Origin: Actinoallomurus sp050942425
Lineage (GTDB): Bacteria > Actinomycetota > Actinomycetes > Streptosporangiales > Streptosporangiaceae
Direction of reading: 5' to 3'
Assembly (NCBI RefSeq): GCF_050942425.1
Contig: NZ_CP192063.1
Location: forward strand, 8,866,001-8,930,000
DNA length: 64,000 nt
A program made the translations under genes and the position numbers. Positions within the stretch are counted from its first letter, which is position 1. Each line of letters starts with the position of its first letter. A model generated the notes under the pieces. The model was not told where the DNA came from. It did not search any database and was given only the letters and a program-made list of their open reading frames with translations. This document shows positions 28,204-35,578 of the stretch, in pieces.

Positions 28204-29309
28204 GCGGCGTCCTTGTCGGCGACGCCCGCCGAGTCGAACGTGGCGACCTCGTTCAGCACGCGCACGGCGCTGCTCACGACCGGCAGGGCGAGGACGGCGC
28301 CGGTCCCCTCGCCCAGCCGCATCTCGAGGTCGATGAGCGGGCGCAGCTCCAGGAACCACAGCGCGGCGGCATGGCCCGGTTCGGCGGAGCGGTGGCCGGC
28401 CACGCAGTAGTCGCGTGCGCCCCGGGCGAGCGCCGCCGCCACGAGCGCGGCGGCACCGGCGATCACGCCGTCGAGCAGGACGGGGACGCGCTGGGCGGCG
28501 GCGCCGAGGATGAAGCCGGCGATCGCCGCGTGCTCGAGCCCGCCGACCTGCGCGAGGACCGCGAGCGGGTCGGCGGAGGCGACCCGGGGATCGGCGCCGT
28601 CGCTGCCGTCGTGGCCGGGGAGTTCGGTGCGGGCACGGGCCAGGGCGGTGTGCACGACCTTGATCTTCCGGGCGTGGGTGAGGTCGTCGATGCCGGTGCC
28701 GTACCCGGTGACGCCCTCGACGCTGCGGCCGGTGAAGGCGGCGATGAGGGCGGCGGAGGGCGTGGTGTTGGCGATGCCCATGTCGCCGGTGATCAAGCAC
28801 CGGTTGCCCGCCGCGACAAGGTCCTGGGCGATCTCGATGCCGACCTCGACGGCCCGGCGGGCCTCGTCGGCGGTCATCGCCGGTCCCTGGGTCATGTCGG
28901 CGGTGCCGTTCGCCACCTTCCGGACCAGCAGCCCGGGCGCGGGCGGCAGGTCGGTCTTGACGCCCACGTCGACGACGGTGACGTCGGCGCCGGACTGCCG
29001 GGCGAAGGCGTTGACGACCGCTCCGCCGGCGAGGAAGTTCTGCACCATCTGGGCGGTCACCTCCTGCGGCCAGGGAGTGACGCCCTGGGCGTGCACGCCG
29101 TGGTCGCCGGCGAAGACCGCGACGGCGGCGGGCGCCGGCAGGGGCGGCGGACACGTTTCCGCGACGCCGGCCAGGCGGACGCCCAGCTCTTCCAGGGCGC
29201 CGAGCGAGCCGCGCGGTTTCGTCAGCCTGTCGTGCCGTTCGCGCGCTGCCCGCATGGCCGTCTCGTCCAGCGGCCGGATCGCGGCGATCGTCTCGGCGAT
29301 GAGGTCCAT
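28185..29309 (-). CDS. cobT: Nicotinate-nucleotide-dimethylbenzimidazole phosphoribosyltransferase
   Basis: Makes alpha-ribazole phosphate for the lower ligand of cobalamin from nicotinate mononucleotide and dimethylbenzimidazole. ATG at 29309 with GAGGAGAACCG in front; 374 residues, typical for the family. Recognisable blocks are TKPRGSLGALEELGVRLAG, VFAGDHGVHAQGVTPWPQEV, GDMGIANTTPSAALIAAFTG and the catalytic-Glu region RLGEGTGAVLALPV near the end. The last codons (ASPDGP) are encoded by the first unit of the 30/31-bp array. It follows cobC by 38 bases in the operon. Confidence 0.95.
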   Translation of the reverse strand: MDLIAETIAAIRPLDETAMRAARERHDRLTKPRGSLGALEELGVRLAGVAETCPPPLPAPAAVAVFAGDHGVHAQGVTPWPQEVTAQMVQNFLAGGAVVNAFARQSGADVTVVDVGVKTDLPPAPGLLVRKVANGTADMTQGPAMTADEARRAVEVGIEIAQDLVAAGNRCLITGDMGIANTTPSAALIAAFTGRSVEGVTGYGTGIDDLTHARKIKVVHTALARARTELPGHDGSDGADPRVASADPLAVLAQVGGLEHAAIAGFILGAAAQRVPVLLDGVIAGAAALVAAALARGARDYCVAGHRSAEPGHAAALWFLELRPLIDLEMRLGEGTGAVLALPVVSSAVRVLNEVATFDSAGVADKDAASPDGP

Positions 29310-29347
29310 CGGTTCTCCTCGTTGCAGGGATTCCGTACCATGATCAT

Positions 29348-30496
29348 TTAACAGGCGGACGGCGGTGGAGTGTCGCCGAGGACCGCTTTGAGCGCGGCCG
29401 TGAACGCGTCGTCGGTGGCGGCGTCCCGGACGGCGACGCGCAGCCAGTCGGGCCCCAGGCCTGGGAAGGTGTCGCCGCGCCGCAACGCGTAGCCGCGTTC
29501 GCGCAGTGCCGCGCGTACGGCCAGGCCGCCCGGCGTGTCGGGGACGCGCACGCACAGGAACGAGGCCCGCGCCTCGGGCACGACGTGCAGGCCGAGCGCG
29601 CGGATCGCGTCCGCCAGCCGGTCGCGTTCGACCTGCAGGTCGCGGGCCCAGGCGTCCGCCTCGGCGAGGGCCCGCGGGCTCGTGCAGGCCTCGGCCGCCA
29701 CCAGGGCGGGGGTGGACACCGACCACAGCGGCTGTGCCTCGGCCAGGCGGGCGATCAGGGACGGCTCGGCGAGGACGTAGCCGACGCGCAGGCCCGCCAG
29801 GCCCCACGTCTTGGTGAGGCTGCGGATGACGACCAGCCCGGGGACCCCGGCCTCGGACGCCAGGCTCTCGGTCTCGCCGGGGACGCAGTCCATGAACGCC
29901 TCGTCCACCACGAGCGTCCGGCCCGGCCGGGCGAGCGCGGCGATCGCCGCCGCCGGGTGCAGCACCGACGTGGGATTGGTCGGATTGCCGATCATGACGA
30001 GGTCGGCATCCTCCGGCACCACCCCGGCCTGCAAGCCACCGTCCTCCGGCGCCGCGCCGCCACGCAAACCGCCGCCCTCAGACGCCGCGTCGCCCCGCAG
30101 GCGGCCGCCCTCAGGCGTCGTAGCGAGCCGGAAGTCGCCGTGCAGGATGACCCGGTCCGGCTCGTGGCCCGCGGCGCGGAGGGCGGCCTCCGGCTCGGTG
30201 AACTGCGGGTGCACGACCACCGCGCGCCGGGGTGCGAGGACCCGGGCGAGGAGGACGAACGCCTCCGCGGCGCCGGCGGTCAGCAGGACCTCATCGGGGG
30301 TACGGCCGTGGCGGCGGGCCACCGCCGCCCGCGCGCGGGCGGCGTCGGGGTAGGCGGCGAGCCCGGCGACGCTGTCGCGCAGCAGCGCGGCGAGCCAGTC
30401 GGGCGGGGTGCCCGGCCGTACGTTGACCGCGAGGTCCACCAGTCCGGGACCGACCTCCTGGTCGCCGTGGTGGCGCAGGTCCACGTCAGTTGGCAT
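29348..30496 (-). CDS. cobC: CobC-type aminotransferase-fold protein with in-frame repeat insert
   Basis: PLP-dependent fold-type I enzyme of the L-threonine-O-3-phosphate decarboxylase/CobC group, which supplies the aminopropanol arm of cobalamin. The PLP lysine is in SLTKTWGLAGLRVGY, and the NPTNPTS motif binds the cofactor. 382 residues. Between FRLATT and DADLVMIGNPTNPT (about residues 125-158) it carries three near-identical 11-residue repeats of the form PE.GGL(R/Q).G.., a stretch not expected in the family. The start overlaps the cbiX 3' end by 11 bases. Confidence 0.9.
   Translation of the reverse strand: MPTDVDLRHHGDQEVGPGLVDLAVNVRPGTPPDWLAALLRDSVAGLAAYPDAARARAAVARRHGRTPDEVLLTAGAAEAFVLLARVLAPRRAVVVHPQFTEPEAALRAAGHEPDRVILHGDFRLATTPEGGRLRGDAASEGGGLRGGAAPEDGGLQAGVVPEDADLVMIGNPTNPTSVLHPAAAIAALARPGRTLVVDEAFMDCVPGETESLASEAGVPGLVVIRSLTKTWGLAGLRVGYVLAEPSLIARLAEAQPLWSVSTPALVAAEACTSPRALAEADAWARDLQVERDRLADAIRALGLHVVPEARASFLCVRVPDTPGGLAVRAALRERGYALRRGDTFPGLGPDWLRVAVRDAATDDAFTAALKAVLGDTPPPSAC
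30015..30122 (-). repeat. In-frame 33-bp repeat, three copies, inside cobC
   Basis: Three consecutive 33-bp units encode PEGGRLRGDAA, SEGGGLRGGAA and PEDGGLQAGVV, followed by a partial PED. The reading frame is kept. They sit just before the strongly conserved NPTNPTS motif. Confidence 0.8.
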
Positions 30497-31391
30497 GGGC
30501 GTGCGACGGGTCGTCCGGATGGGCGTGCGCGTGCGGGCCGTGATGGTGGTGGCCGTGCGCGGGGTCGTCCGGGTGGTGGTGCGGGAGCTGCGGCGCGCCG
30601 ACGCGGTCCTCGAAGCCCGGCATGGCGATGCGGTAGACGCAGGTGTCGCAGTTCATGCGGATGTCGCCGGCCAGGGCCTCCTCGTAGCGTTCGAGGACGA
30701 CGTCGGCGAGGCCGTCGCAGTCGCCGATCACGTCGGCGCACCGCACCTCCAGTCCCTCGTACGCCCCCGCCTGCTCTGCCACGCGGTCCGGCAGGACGCC
30801 GGGGAACAGGAAGTACGGCAGCACGACGACGCGGCGCGCGCCGAGCCGGCGGCAGCGTTCGAGGCCCTCGGGGACGTCGGGCCGGGCCAACGATACGAAC
30901 GCCGGCTCGACCATGCCCAGTCCCCGGCCCTCCCACAACAGCCGGGCGACCTTGTGGATCTCGGCGTTGGCGTCCGGGTCGGTCGAGCCGCGGCCGACGA
31001 GCAGCACGGCGGTGTCGGCGCGCTCGGCCGGGTCCAGGACGGCCGACAGCCGCTCGTCCAGGAGGTCCAGCAGCCCCGGGTGGGGGCCGAGCGGGCGGCC
31101 GTAGGCGTACGACAGCCCGGGCCGGCGCGCCCGCTCGCGGGCCAGCGCGCCGGGGATGTCGCCCTTGCCGTGCCCGGCGGCCACGAGGACGAGCGGCACG
31201 GCGGCGAGGCGCCGGTGCCCGGCCTCGTACAGCGCGGCCACGGCGTCGGTGAGCGGCGGTGGCGACAGCTCGATGAAGCCCCCGGACACGTCGGCCGGCA
31301 GCCGGCCCCGCACCCGCTCGACGAACCGGCCGAACTCCTCGGCCCCGCTCTCGTCCCGGGTTCCGTGCCCGACCAGCAGCAGCGGCGTCAT
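30486..31391 (-). CDS. cbiX: Sirohydrochlorin cobaltochelatase, long CbiX with metal-binding tail
   Basis: Inserts cobalt into sirohydrochlorin at the early step of the cobalt-early pathway. 301 residues with two ferrochelatase-like half-domains: LLLVGHGTRDESGAEEF at the N-terminus and VLLVGRGSTDPDANAE in the second half, each with the expected catalytic His/Gly context. Near residue 250 it has MNCDTC, matching the MxCxxC iron-sulphur motif of the Bacillus long CbiX, and it ends in a tail with about 14 histidines (HGHHHHGPHAHAH) likely to hold cobalt. It overlaps cobH by ATGA (31388-31391) and cobC by 11 bases. Confidence 0.92.
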   Translation of the reverse strand: MTPLLLVGHGTRDESGAEEFGRFVERVRGRLPADVSGGFIELSPPPLTDAVAALYEAGHRRLAAVPLVLVAAGHGKGDIPGALARERARRPGLSYAYGRPLGPHPGLLDLLDERLSAVLDPAERADTAVLLVGRGSTDPDANAEIHKVARLLWEGRGLGMVEPAFVSLARPDVPEGLERCRRLGARRVVVLPYFLFPGVLPDRVAEQAGAYEGLEVRCADVIGDCDGLADVVLERYEEALAGDIRMNCDTCVYRIAMPGFEDRVGAPQLPHHHPDDPAHGHHHHGPHAHAHPDDPSHAHAN

Positions 31392-31999
31392 GCGTTCCCT
31401 TCTCCCTCGACGGTGCCCTCGTGGTAGAGGAGGGCGTTGAGCGCGGCGGCGGCGACCGCGGAGCCGCCCTTCTCGGAGACGTTGCTGACGGCGGGCAGCC
31501 CGCTCTTCCGCAGCGCCTCCTTGGACTCGGCGGCCCCGACGAACCCGACCGGCAGCCCGATCACCAGGGCCGGATCGACGTCGCGCGCGATGATCTCCTC
31601 CAGAGCGGTCGGCGCGCAGCCGACCACCCAGATCGCGCCCTTGCCGACCTCGGCGTACGACAGGCGGATCGCCGCCGCCGAGCGCGTGATGCCCGCCGCC
31701 CGGGCCATTCGCGCGGCGGCCGGGTCCGCGACGGAGCAGATCGTCTCGCGCGCGGTGATCCCGGCGGCGACCATGGCGACGTCGGTGACGATCGGCGCGC
31801 CGGCGCGCAGCGCCCGCAGTCCGCGTTCGAGGTGGGCCTCGTCGGTGACGAGGTCGACGGCGTACTCGACGTCCGCGCTGGCGTGGATGACCCGCTCGGC
31901 GACGGCCCGCCACAGCGGCGGCATCGGGCTGAGGTCGACCCGCGACCGCAGGATCTCGTACGACCGTTCCTCGATCGGATGGATGGTCCTGGTGTTCAT
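31388..31999 (-). CDS. cobH: Precorrin-8X methylmutase
   Basis: Moves a methyl group from C11 to C12 to make hydrogenobyrinate or cobyrinate. 203 residues, ATG at 31999 with GGGAG upstream. The catalytic-histidine region reads VIHASADVEYAVDL near residue 40; other family blocks are PIVTDVAMVAAGI and PVGFVGAAESKEAL. The start overlaps the end of the NiCoT gene (ATGA at 31996-31999), and the stop overlaps cbiX the same way. Confidence 0.95.
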   Translation of the reverse strand: MNTRTIHPIEERSYEILRSRVDLSPMPPLWRAVAERVIHASADVEYAVDLVTDEAHLERGLRALRAGAPIVTDVAMVAAGITARETICSVADPAAARMARAAGITRSAAAIRLSYAEVGKGAIWVVGCAPTALEEIIARDVDPALVIGLPVGFVGAAESKEALRKSGLPAVSNVSEKGGSAVAAAALNALLYHEGTVEGEGNA

Positions 32000-33066
32000 G
32001 TTCCGCTCCCGTAGCGCTGCTCGAACCGGCCTGCCCTCCACAGGACGGCCGCGACGAGCCAGGAGATGACGAAGACGGCGACGATTCCGTAGCCGAGGTA
32101 CTCGAAGCGGTCGGCGAGGGAGGCGTAGGAGTCCAGGAACGCCGCGCCGGCGTACTTCGCGAGCAGGTCGGCGAGGTACACGCTGCCGATGAACCCGGCG
32201 ATCAGTACCGTCATCGCGGTGGTCGCCATGTTGTAGTAGAGCTTGCGCGCCGGGCCGCGGAACGCCCAGGAGTACGCGCGGGTCATCAGCAGGCTGTCGC
32301 AGGTGTCCAGCGCGCTCATCCCGGACGCGAACAGCAGCGGGAGGGTCAGCGTCGCCAGCAGCGGCAGCGCGCCCTGGCTGGCGCTCTGCGCCGCCAGCCC
32401 GAGAAGGGTGACCTCCGAGGCGGTCTCCAGGCCCAGGCCGAACAGCAGGCCGACCGGGTACATGTGCCACGACGACCTGATCAGCGTGCGGGCCCGCCCG
32501 CCGAGCATGCGGTTCATCAGGCCGCGGTTGAGGAGCTGGAGCTCCAGCTCCTTCTCGTCCATCTCACCGCGGGTCATCCGCCGCCACAGCCCGGCGATGC
32601 CGCGCAGCACGACCGCGTTGAGGGCCGCGACCAGCAGCAGGAAGCCCATCGCCACGACGACCGAGATCGCGCCGCCGACCTGCCGGAAGGAGTCGATCTG
32701 CGCGGTCGTCGCCGCGCCCGCCGCCAGCGCGATCACCGTGGAGAGTACGAGGACGACGGTCGAGTGGCCCATGGCGAAGAAGAAGCCGACGCCGACGGAC
32801 CGGCGGCCGCGCTGCAGCATGAGGCGGGTGGTGTCGTCGATGGCGGCGATGTGGTCGGCGTCGAACGCGTGCCGCATGCCGAGGACGTACGCGGTCACAC
32901 CGGCGGCGGTGAACGAACCGGCCGCCGCCAGGTTGTGGGAGTAGTAGAAGTACAGCGACCAGCCGACGACGTGCAGGATCGCGATGATGCCGAGGATCCC
33001 GGACAGGCGCATGCGTTCGGCGCGCGTCCAGGTCCCGGCCACCGCTTGCACGGGGGGTGTCGTCAC
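31996..33066 (-). CDS. Nickel/cobalt transporter, NiCoT family
   Basis: High-affinity cobalt (or nickel) uptake permease of the HoxN/NixA type, 356 residues with about eight membrane segments. The family signature HX4DH is intact in helix 2 (MRHAFDADHIAAIDDTTR); a second signature GFFFAMGHSTVV follows, and LGLETASEVTLL is in the second half. Its place in the cobalamin operon points to cobalt as substrate, feeding CbiX two genes later. Confidence 0.93.
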   Translation of the reverse strand: MTTPPVQAVAGTWTRAERMRLSGILGIIAILHVVGWSLYFYYSHNLAAAGSFTAAGVTAYVLGMRHAFDADHIAAIDDTTRLMLQRGRRSVGVGFFFAMGHSTVVLVLSTVIALAAGAATTAQIDSFRQVGGAISVVVAMGFLLLVAALNAVVLRGIAGLWRRMTRGEMDEKELELQLLNRGLMNRMLGGRARTLIRSSWHMYPVGLLFGLGLETASEVTLLGLAAQSASQGALPLLATLTLPLLFASGMSALDTCDSLLMTRAYSWAFRGPARKLYYNMATTAMTVLIAGFIGSVYLADLLAKYAGAAFLDSYASLADRFEYLGYGIVAVFVISWLVAAVLWRAGRFEQRYGSGT

Positions 33067-33097
33067 AGGGCCTCCTTCGCCGACCCGACGATCCGGG

Positions 33098-33298
33098 TCA
33101 CGGGAGTTCTTCGATGGCGTCGACGGGGCAGATCTCGGCGCATTCGCCGCATCCGGTGCAGCGGTCGGGCAGGACGCGCAGCGGGTCGCCGCCGTGCGCG
33201 GCCCATCCGGCGTCCGGGCGGATGGCGTGTTCGGGGCAGGTGAGGAGGCAGGCTCCGCAGCCCTGGCAGCGTCCGGTGACGCGTACGGTCAGGCCCAT
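33098..33298 (-). CDS. Small 2[4Fe-4S] ferredoxin
   Basis: 66-residue ferredoxin with two complete four-cysteine motifs, CQGCGACLLTCP near the N-terminus and CTGCGECAEICP near the C-terminus. The start at 33298 overlaps the end of the cbiG-cobJ gene by 10 bases, so it belongs to the operon. It could give electrons to ring contraction or reduction steps or to CbiX; the partner is not shown by sequence. Confidence 0.92.
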   Translation of the reverse strand: MGLTVRVTGRCQGCGACLLTCPEHAIRPDAGWAAHGGDPLRVLPDRCTGCGECAEICPVDAIEELP

Positions 33299-35043
33299 CG
33301 GTACCCGCGCGGGGTGACGAAGCGCCCGGCGACGGCGCGGCTGCGGCTGGATCCGACGATGACGACCGTGAACATGTCGATCCGCGCCGGGTCGAGCTCG
33401 GCGAGGGTGGTGAGCGTCACCGTCTGGTCGGGGCGGGTGGCGTTGCGGACGTACCCGACCGGCGTCTCCGGCGGGCGGCGGGCGGCGAGGATCGCCAGGG
33501 CCTTCGGCAGCTGCCAGTCGCGGGCCCGGCTGCGCGGGTTGTAGAAGCACACCGTGAAGTCGCCCACGGCCGCGGCGGTGACCCTCCGTTCGATGACCTC
33601 CCAGGGGGTGTGCAGGTCGGACAGGGAGATGTACGCGTGGTCGTGGCCGAGCGGCGCGCCGAGCAGGTTCGACGCCGCCACCGCGGCCGTGATGCCGGGC
33701 ACGCCCTCGACGTCGATGCCGGCGTCGGCGAACTCCAGCGCCGGGCTGGCCATGGCGTAGACGCCGGCGTCGCCGGAGCCGACGAGCGCGACGGCGTTCC
33801 CGGCCGAAGCCTCGGCGACGGCGGTACGGGCGCGTTCCTCCTCCTGGCCGAGGCCGGACGCGATGACGCGGGTGCCGGGGCGGAGGAGGTCGCGGACCTG
33901 GTCGAGATACTGGTCGAGGCCGACGACGACGGACGCCCGCTGCAGCACGGCGATCGCCTTCGGGGTGAGCAGGTCGCGCGCGCCGGGGCCGAGGCCGACG
34001 ATCGACAGGCGCCCGCGGGGCCTCAGCCGCGCGATCGCGGCGGTGGCATTGGCCGACTTGCGCTTCTCCACGACGAGTTCGGCGTCCCGGCCGTGCTCGC
34101 GCGCGCCGCGCAGGGCGGCGGCCTCGGCGACGCTGGGCGTGCCGACCTCGGCGCGGACCACCTCGGAGGGGTTGGGGACGGCGACGGCGGCGAGGTCCTC
34201 GGCCGGGTAGGTGACGACCTCCCAGCCGCGTGCGGCCGCCGCCTGGAGGATGCCCTCCTCGTCGGCCTTCAGGTCGACGGTCGCCAGGCACCGCACCGAC
34301 ACCGGGTCGAGCGCGGCGGCGGCCAGGGCCTCGTCGACCAGCGCGCCGACCTCCTCGGCGGAGACGCCGCGCGCCGAGCCGACGCCGACGACGAGGGACT
34401 TCGGCCGGTAGACGAGCGCGCCGCCGAACCAGCCCTCGTGACACATGCAGTCCATCTCGGCGTGGTCGGTGACGAGGATGCGGTGGGCGGCGTCCTCGGC
34501 GTCCGGGGTGACGTTCGGCGGCAGCGGGGGCAGCGGCCGGCCTTCGGCGCCCTCGATCCGCACCGGCTCACCGGACAGCACGGCCGCGCCGACGTGGGCG
34601 AGCAGGTCGGGGTTGTGCACGGTGAACCCGAGGTCGGCACCGTACGAGTCCAGCGGGGTGACGTTGCTCCGGTCGCTGGCGGTGGTCACCACCGGCGTGC
34701 AGCCGAGCACACCCGTGAGCCGGTGCGCGAGAAGGTTGGCCCCGTGGTGGCCGCCGAGGACGGCGACGGCGAACGCCATCGACTCGTCCACGCAGACGAC
34801 GGCGGGGTCGGTGGTCTTGTGGCCGAGCAGCGGCGCGAGGACGCGTACGGTCGCGCCGACGGCCAGGAAGCTCACGATGGCGTCACAGGTCCGCCACGCC
34901 TCGCGCAGCGCGTCGCCGGCCTTCTCGGCCGTCAGGACGCGAACCTCGTCCGGCCAGGCCGCCCGCAGCGTCTCCGCCGCCGTCCGCCCGCTCGCCGTCG
35001 CCGCGACGACCCCGATCCGCCGCGCACCCGGCTGCTCCGTCAC
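33289..35043 (-). CDS. cobJ: CbiG-CobJ fusion: cobalt-precorrin-5A hydrolase and precorrin-3B C17-methyltransferase
   Basis: Bifunctional ring-contraction enzyme, 584 residues. Residues 1-330 are CbiG-like (RIGVVAATASGRTAAE, FLAVGATVRVLAPLLGHK, VAVLGGHHGANLLAHRLTG). Residues from about 348 are the CobJ/CbiH methyltransferase (LSIVGLGPGARDLLTPKA, GSGDAGVYAMASP, GVPGITAAVAAS, CFYNPRSRARDWQL). I chose the GTG at 35043, starting VTEQPGARRIG; a second GTG lies one codon upstream (35046). The frame is open to 35304, but that part is made of out-of-frame copies of this gene's own 5' end. It overlaps the ferredoxin gene by 10 bases. Confidence 0.9.
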   Translation of the reverse strand: MTEQPGARRIGVVAATASGRTAAETLRAAWPDEVRVLTAEKAGDALREAWRTCDAIVSFLAVGATVRVLAPLLGHKTTDPAVVCVDESMAFAVAVLGGHHGANLLAHRLTGVLGCTPVVTTASDRSNVTPLDSYGADLGFTVHNPDLLAHVGAAVLSGEPVRIEGAEGRPLPPLPPNVTPDAEDAAHRILVTDHAEMDCMCHEGWFGGALVYRPKSLVVGVGSARGVSAEEVGALVDEALAAAALDPVSVRCLATVDLKADEEGILQAAAARGWEVVTYPAEDLAAVAVPNPSEVVRAEVGTPSVAEAAALRGAREHGRDAELVVEKRKSANATAAIARLRPRGRLSIVGLGPGARDLLTPKAIAVLQRASVVVGLDQYLDQVRDLLRPGTRVIASGLGQEEERARTAVAEASAGNAVALVGSGDAGVYAMASPALEFADAGIDVEGVPGITAAVAASNLLGAPLGHDHAYISLSDLHTPWEVIERRVTAAAVGDFTVCFYNPRSRARDWQLPKALAILAARRPPETPVGYVRNATRPDQTVTLTTLAELDPARIDMFTVVIVGSSRSRAVAGRFVTPRGYRWA

Positions 35044-35578
35044 CACCCGCTCTGCCCCGTCCGCTCCGCCGCCGCATGGCCGCTCGCCGTCGCCACGACG
35101 ACGCCATGGCGCCGCGCGTCCGTCCGGTTCGCCGCCGTACGGGCGCCCACTCGCGCCGCGACGACGCCGATCCGCCCCACGCCCATCCGCCCCATCACAG
35201 CGTCGCCTCCGATCCGGGCCGCGCCCGTTCGCTCGCCGTCGCCGCGACGACGACGCCGGTCCGCCGCGCGTCCGTCCGGTCTGCTGCCTGTTCCACCGCC
35301 GCATGGACGCTCACCGCCACCGGCTGCTCCGCCGCCGTGTGGCCGCTCGCCGTCGCCGCGACGACCCTGATCCGCCGCGTGCCCACAGGCTTCGTCACCG
35401 TCCGCTCCAACCCGTCTGCCCCGCCGCCGCATGGACGCTCGCCGTCGCCACGACGACCCGATCGGCCGCGTGCCCGCCAGTTCCGTCACAGCGTCTCCTC
35501 CGCCCCGTTCCGCGCCCGTCGACTCCGTCACCGCGCTGCCCCGGATCCGCCGCGCGCCTGGCCGCCCTGTCACCGCAG
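35044..35578 (-). repeat. Degenerate array of copies of the cbiG-cobJ 5' end
   Basis: On the minus strand the first 20-25 codons of cbiG-cobJ recur upstream of its start. The best copy (about 35333-35399) reads GTGACGAAGCC... and would encode VTKPVGTRRIRVVAATASG, against VTEQPGARRIGVVAATASG in the gene. Others lie near 35073-35130 (TDARRHGVVVATASGHAAAE), 35143-35198 (GRIGVVAARVGARTAAN), 35232-35280 (TDARRTGVVVAATASER), 35425-35489 (VTELAGTRPIG then a 1-base frameshift) and 35521-35578 (VTGRPGARRIRG, VTESTGAE). The copies are in mixed frames and cannot make one protein. They fill the gap between cobL and cbiG-cobJ. Confidence 0.75.

Noticed and set aside
35044..35304. Longer N-terminus for cbiG-cobJ
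   Set aside because: The extra residues are Arg/Gly-rich products of out-of-frame repeat copies, and the conserved enzyme start is at 35043.
35195..35410. 71-aa open frame inside the cbiG-cobJ array
   Set aside because: It is a copy of the gene's N-terminus that runs out into other repeat copies; it cannot form a complete CbiG fold.
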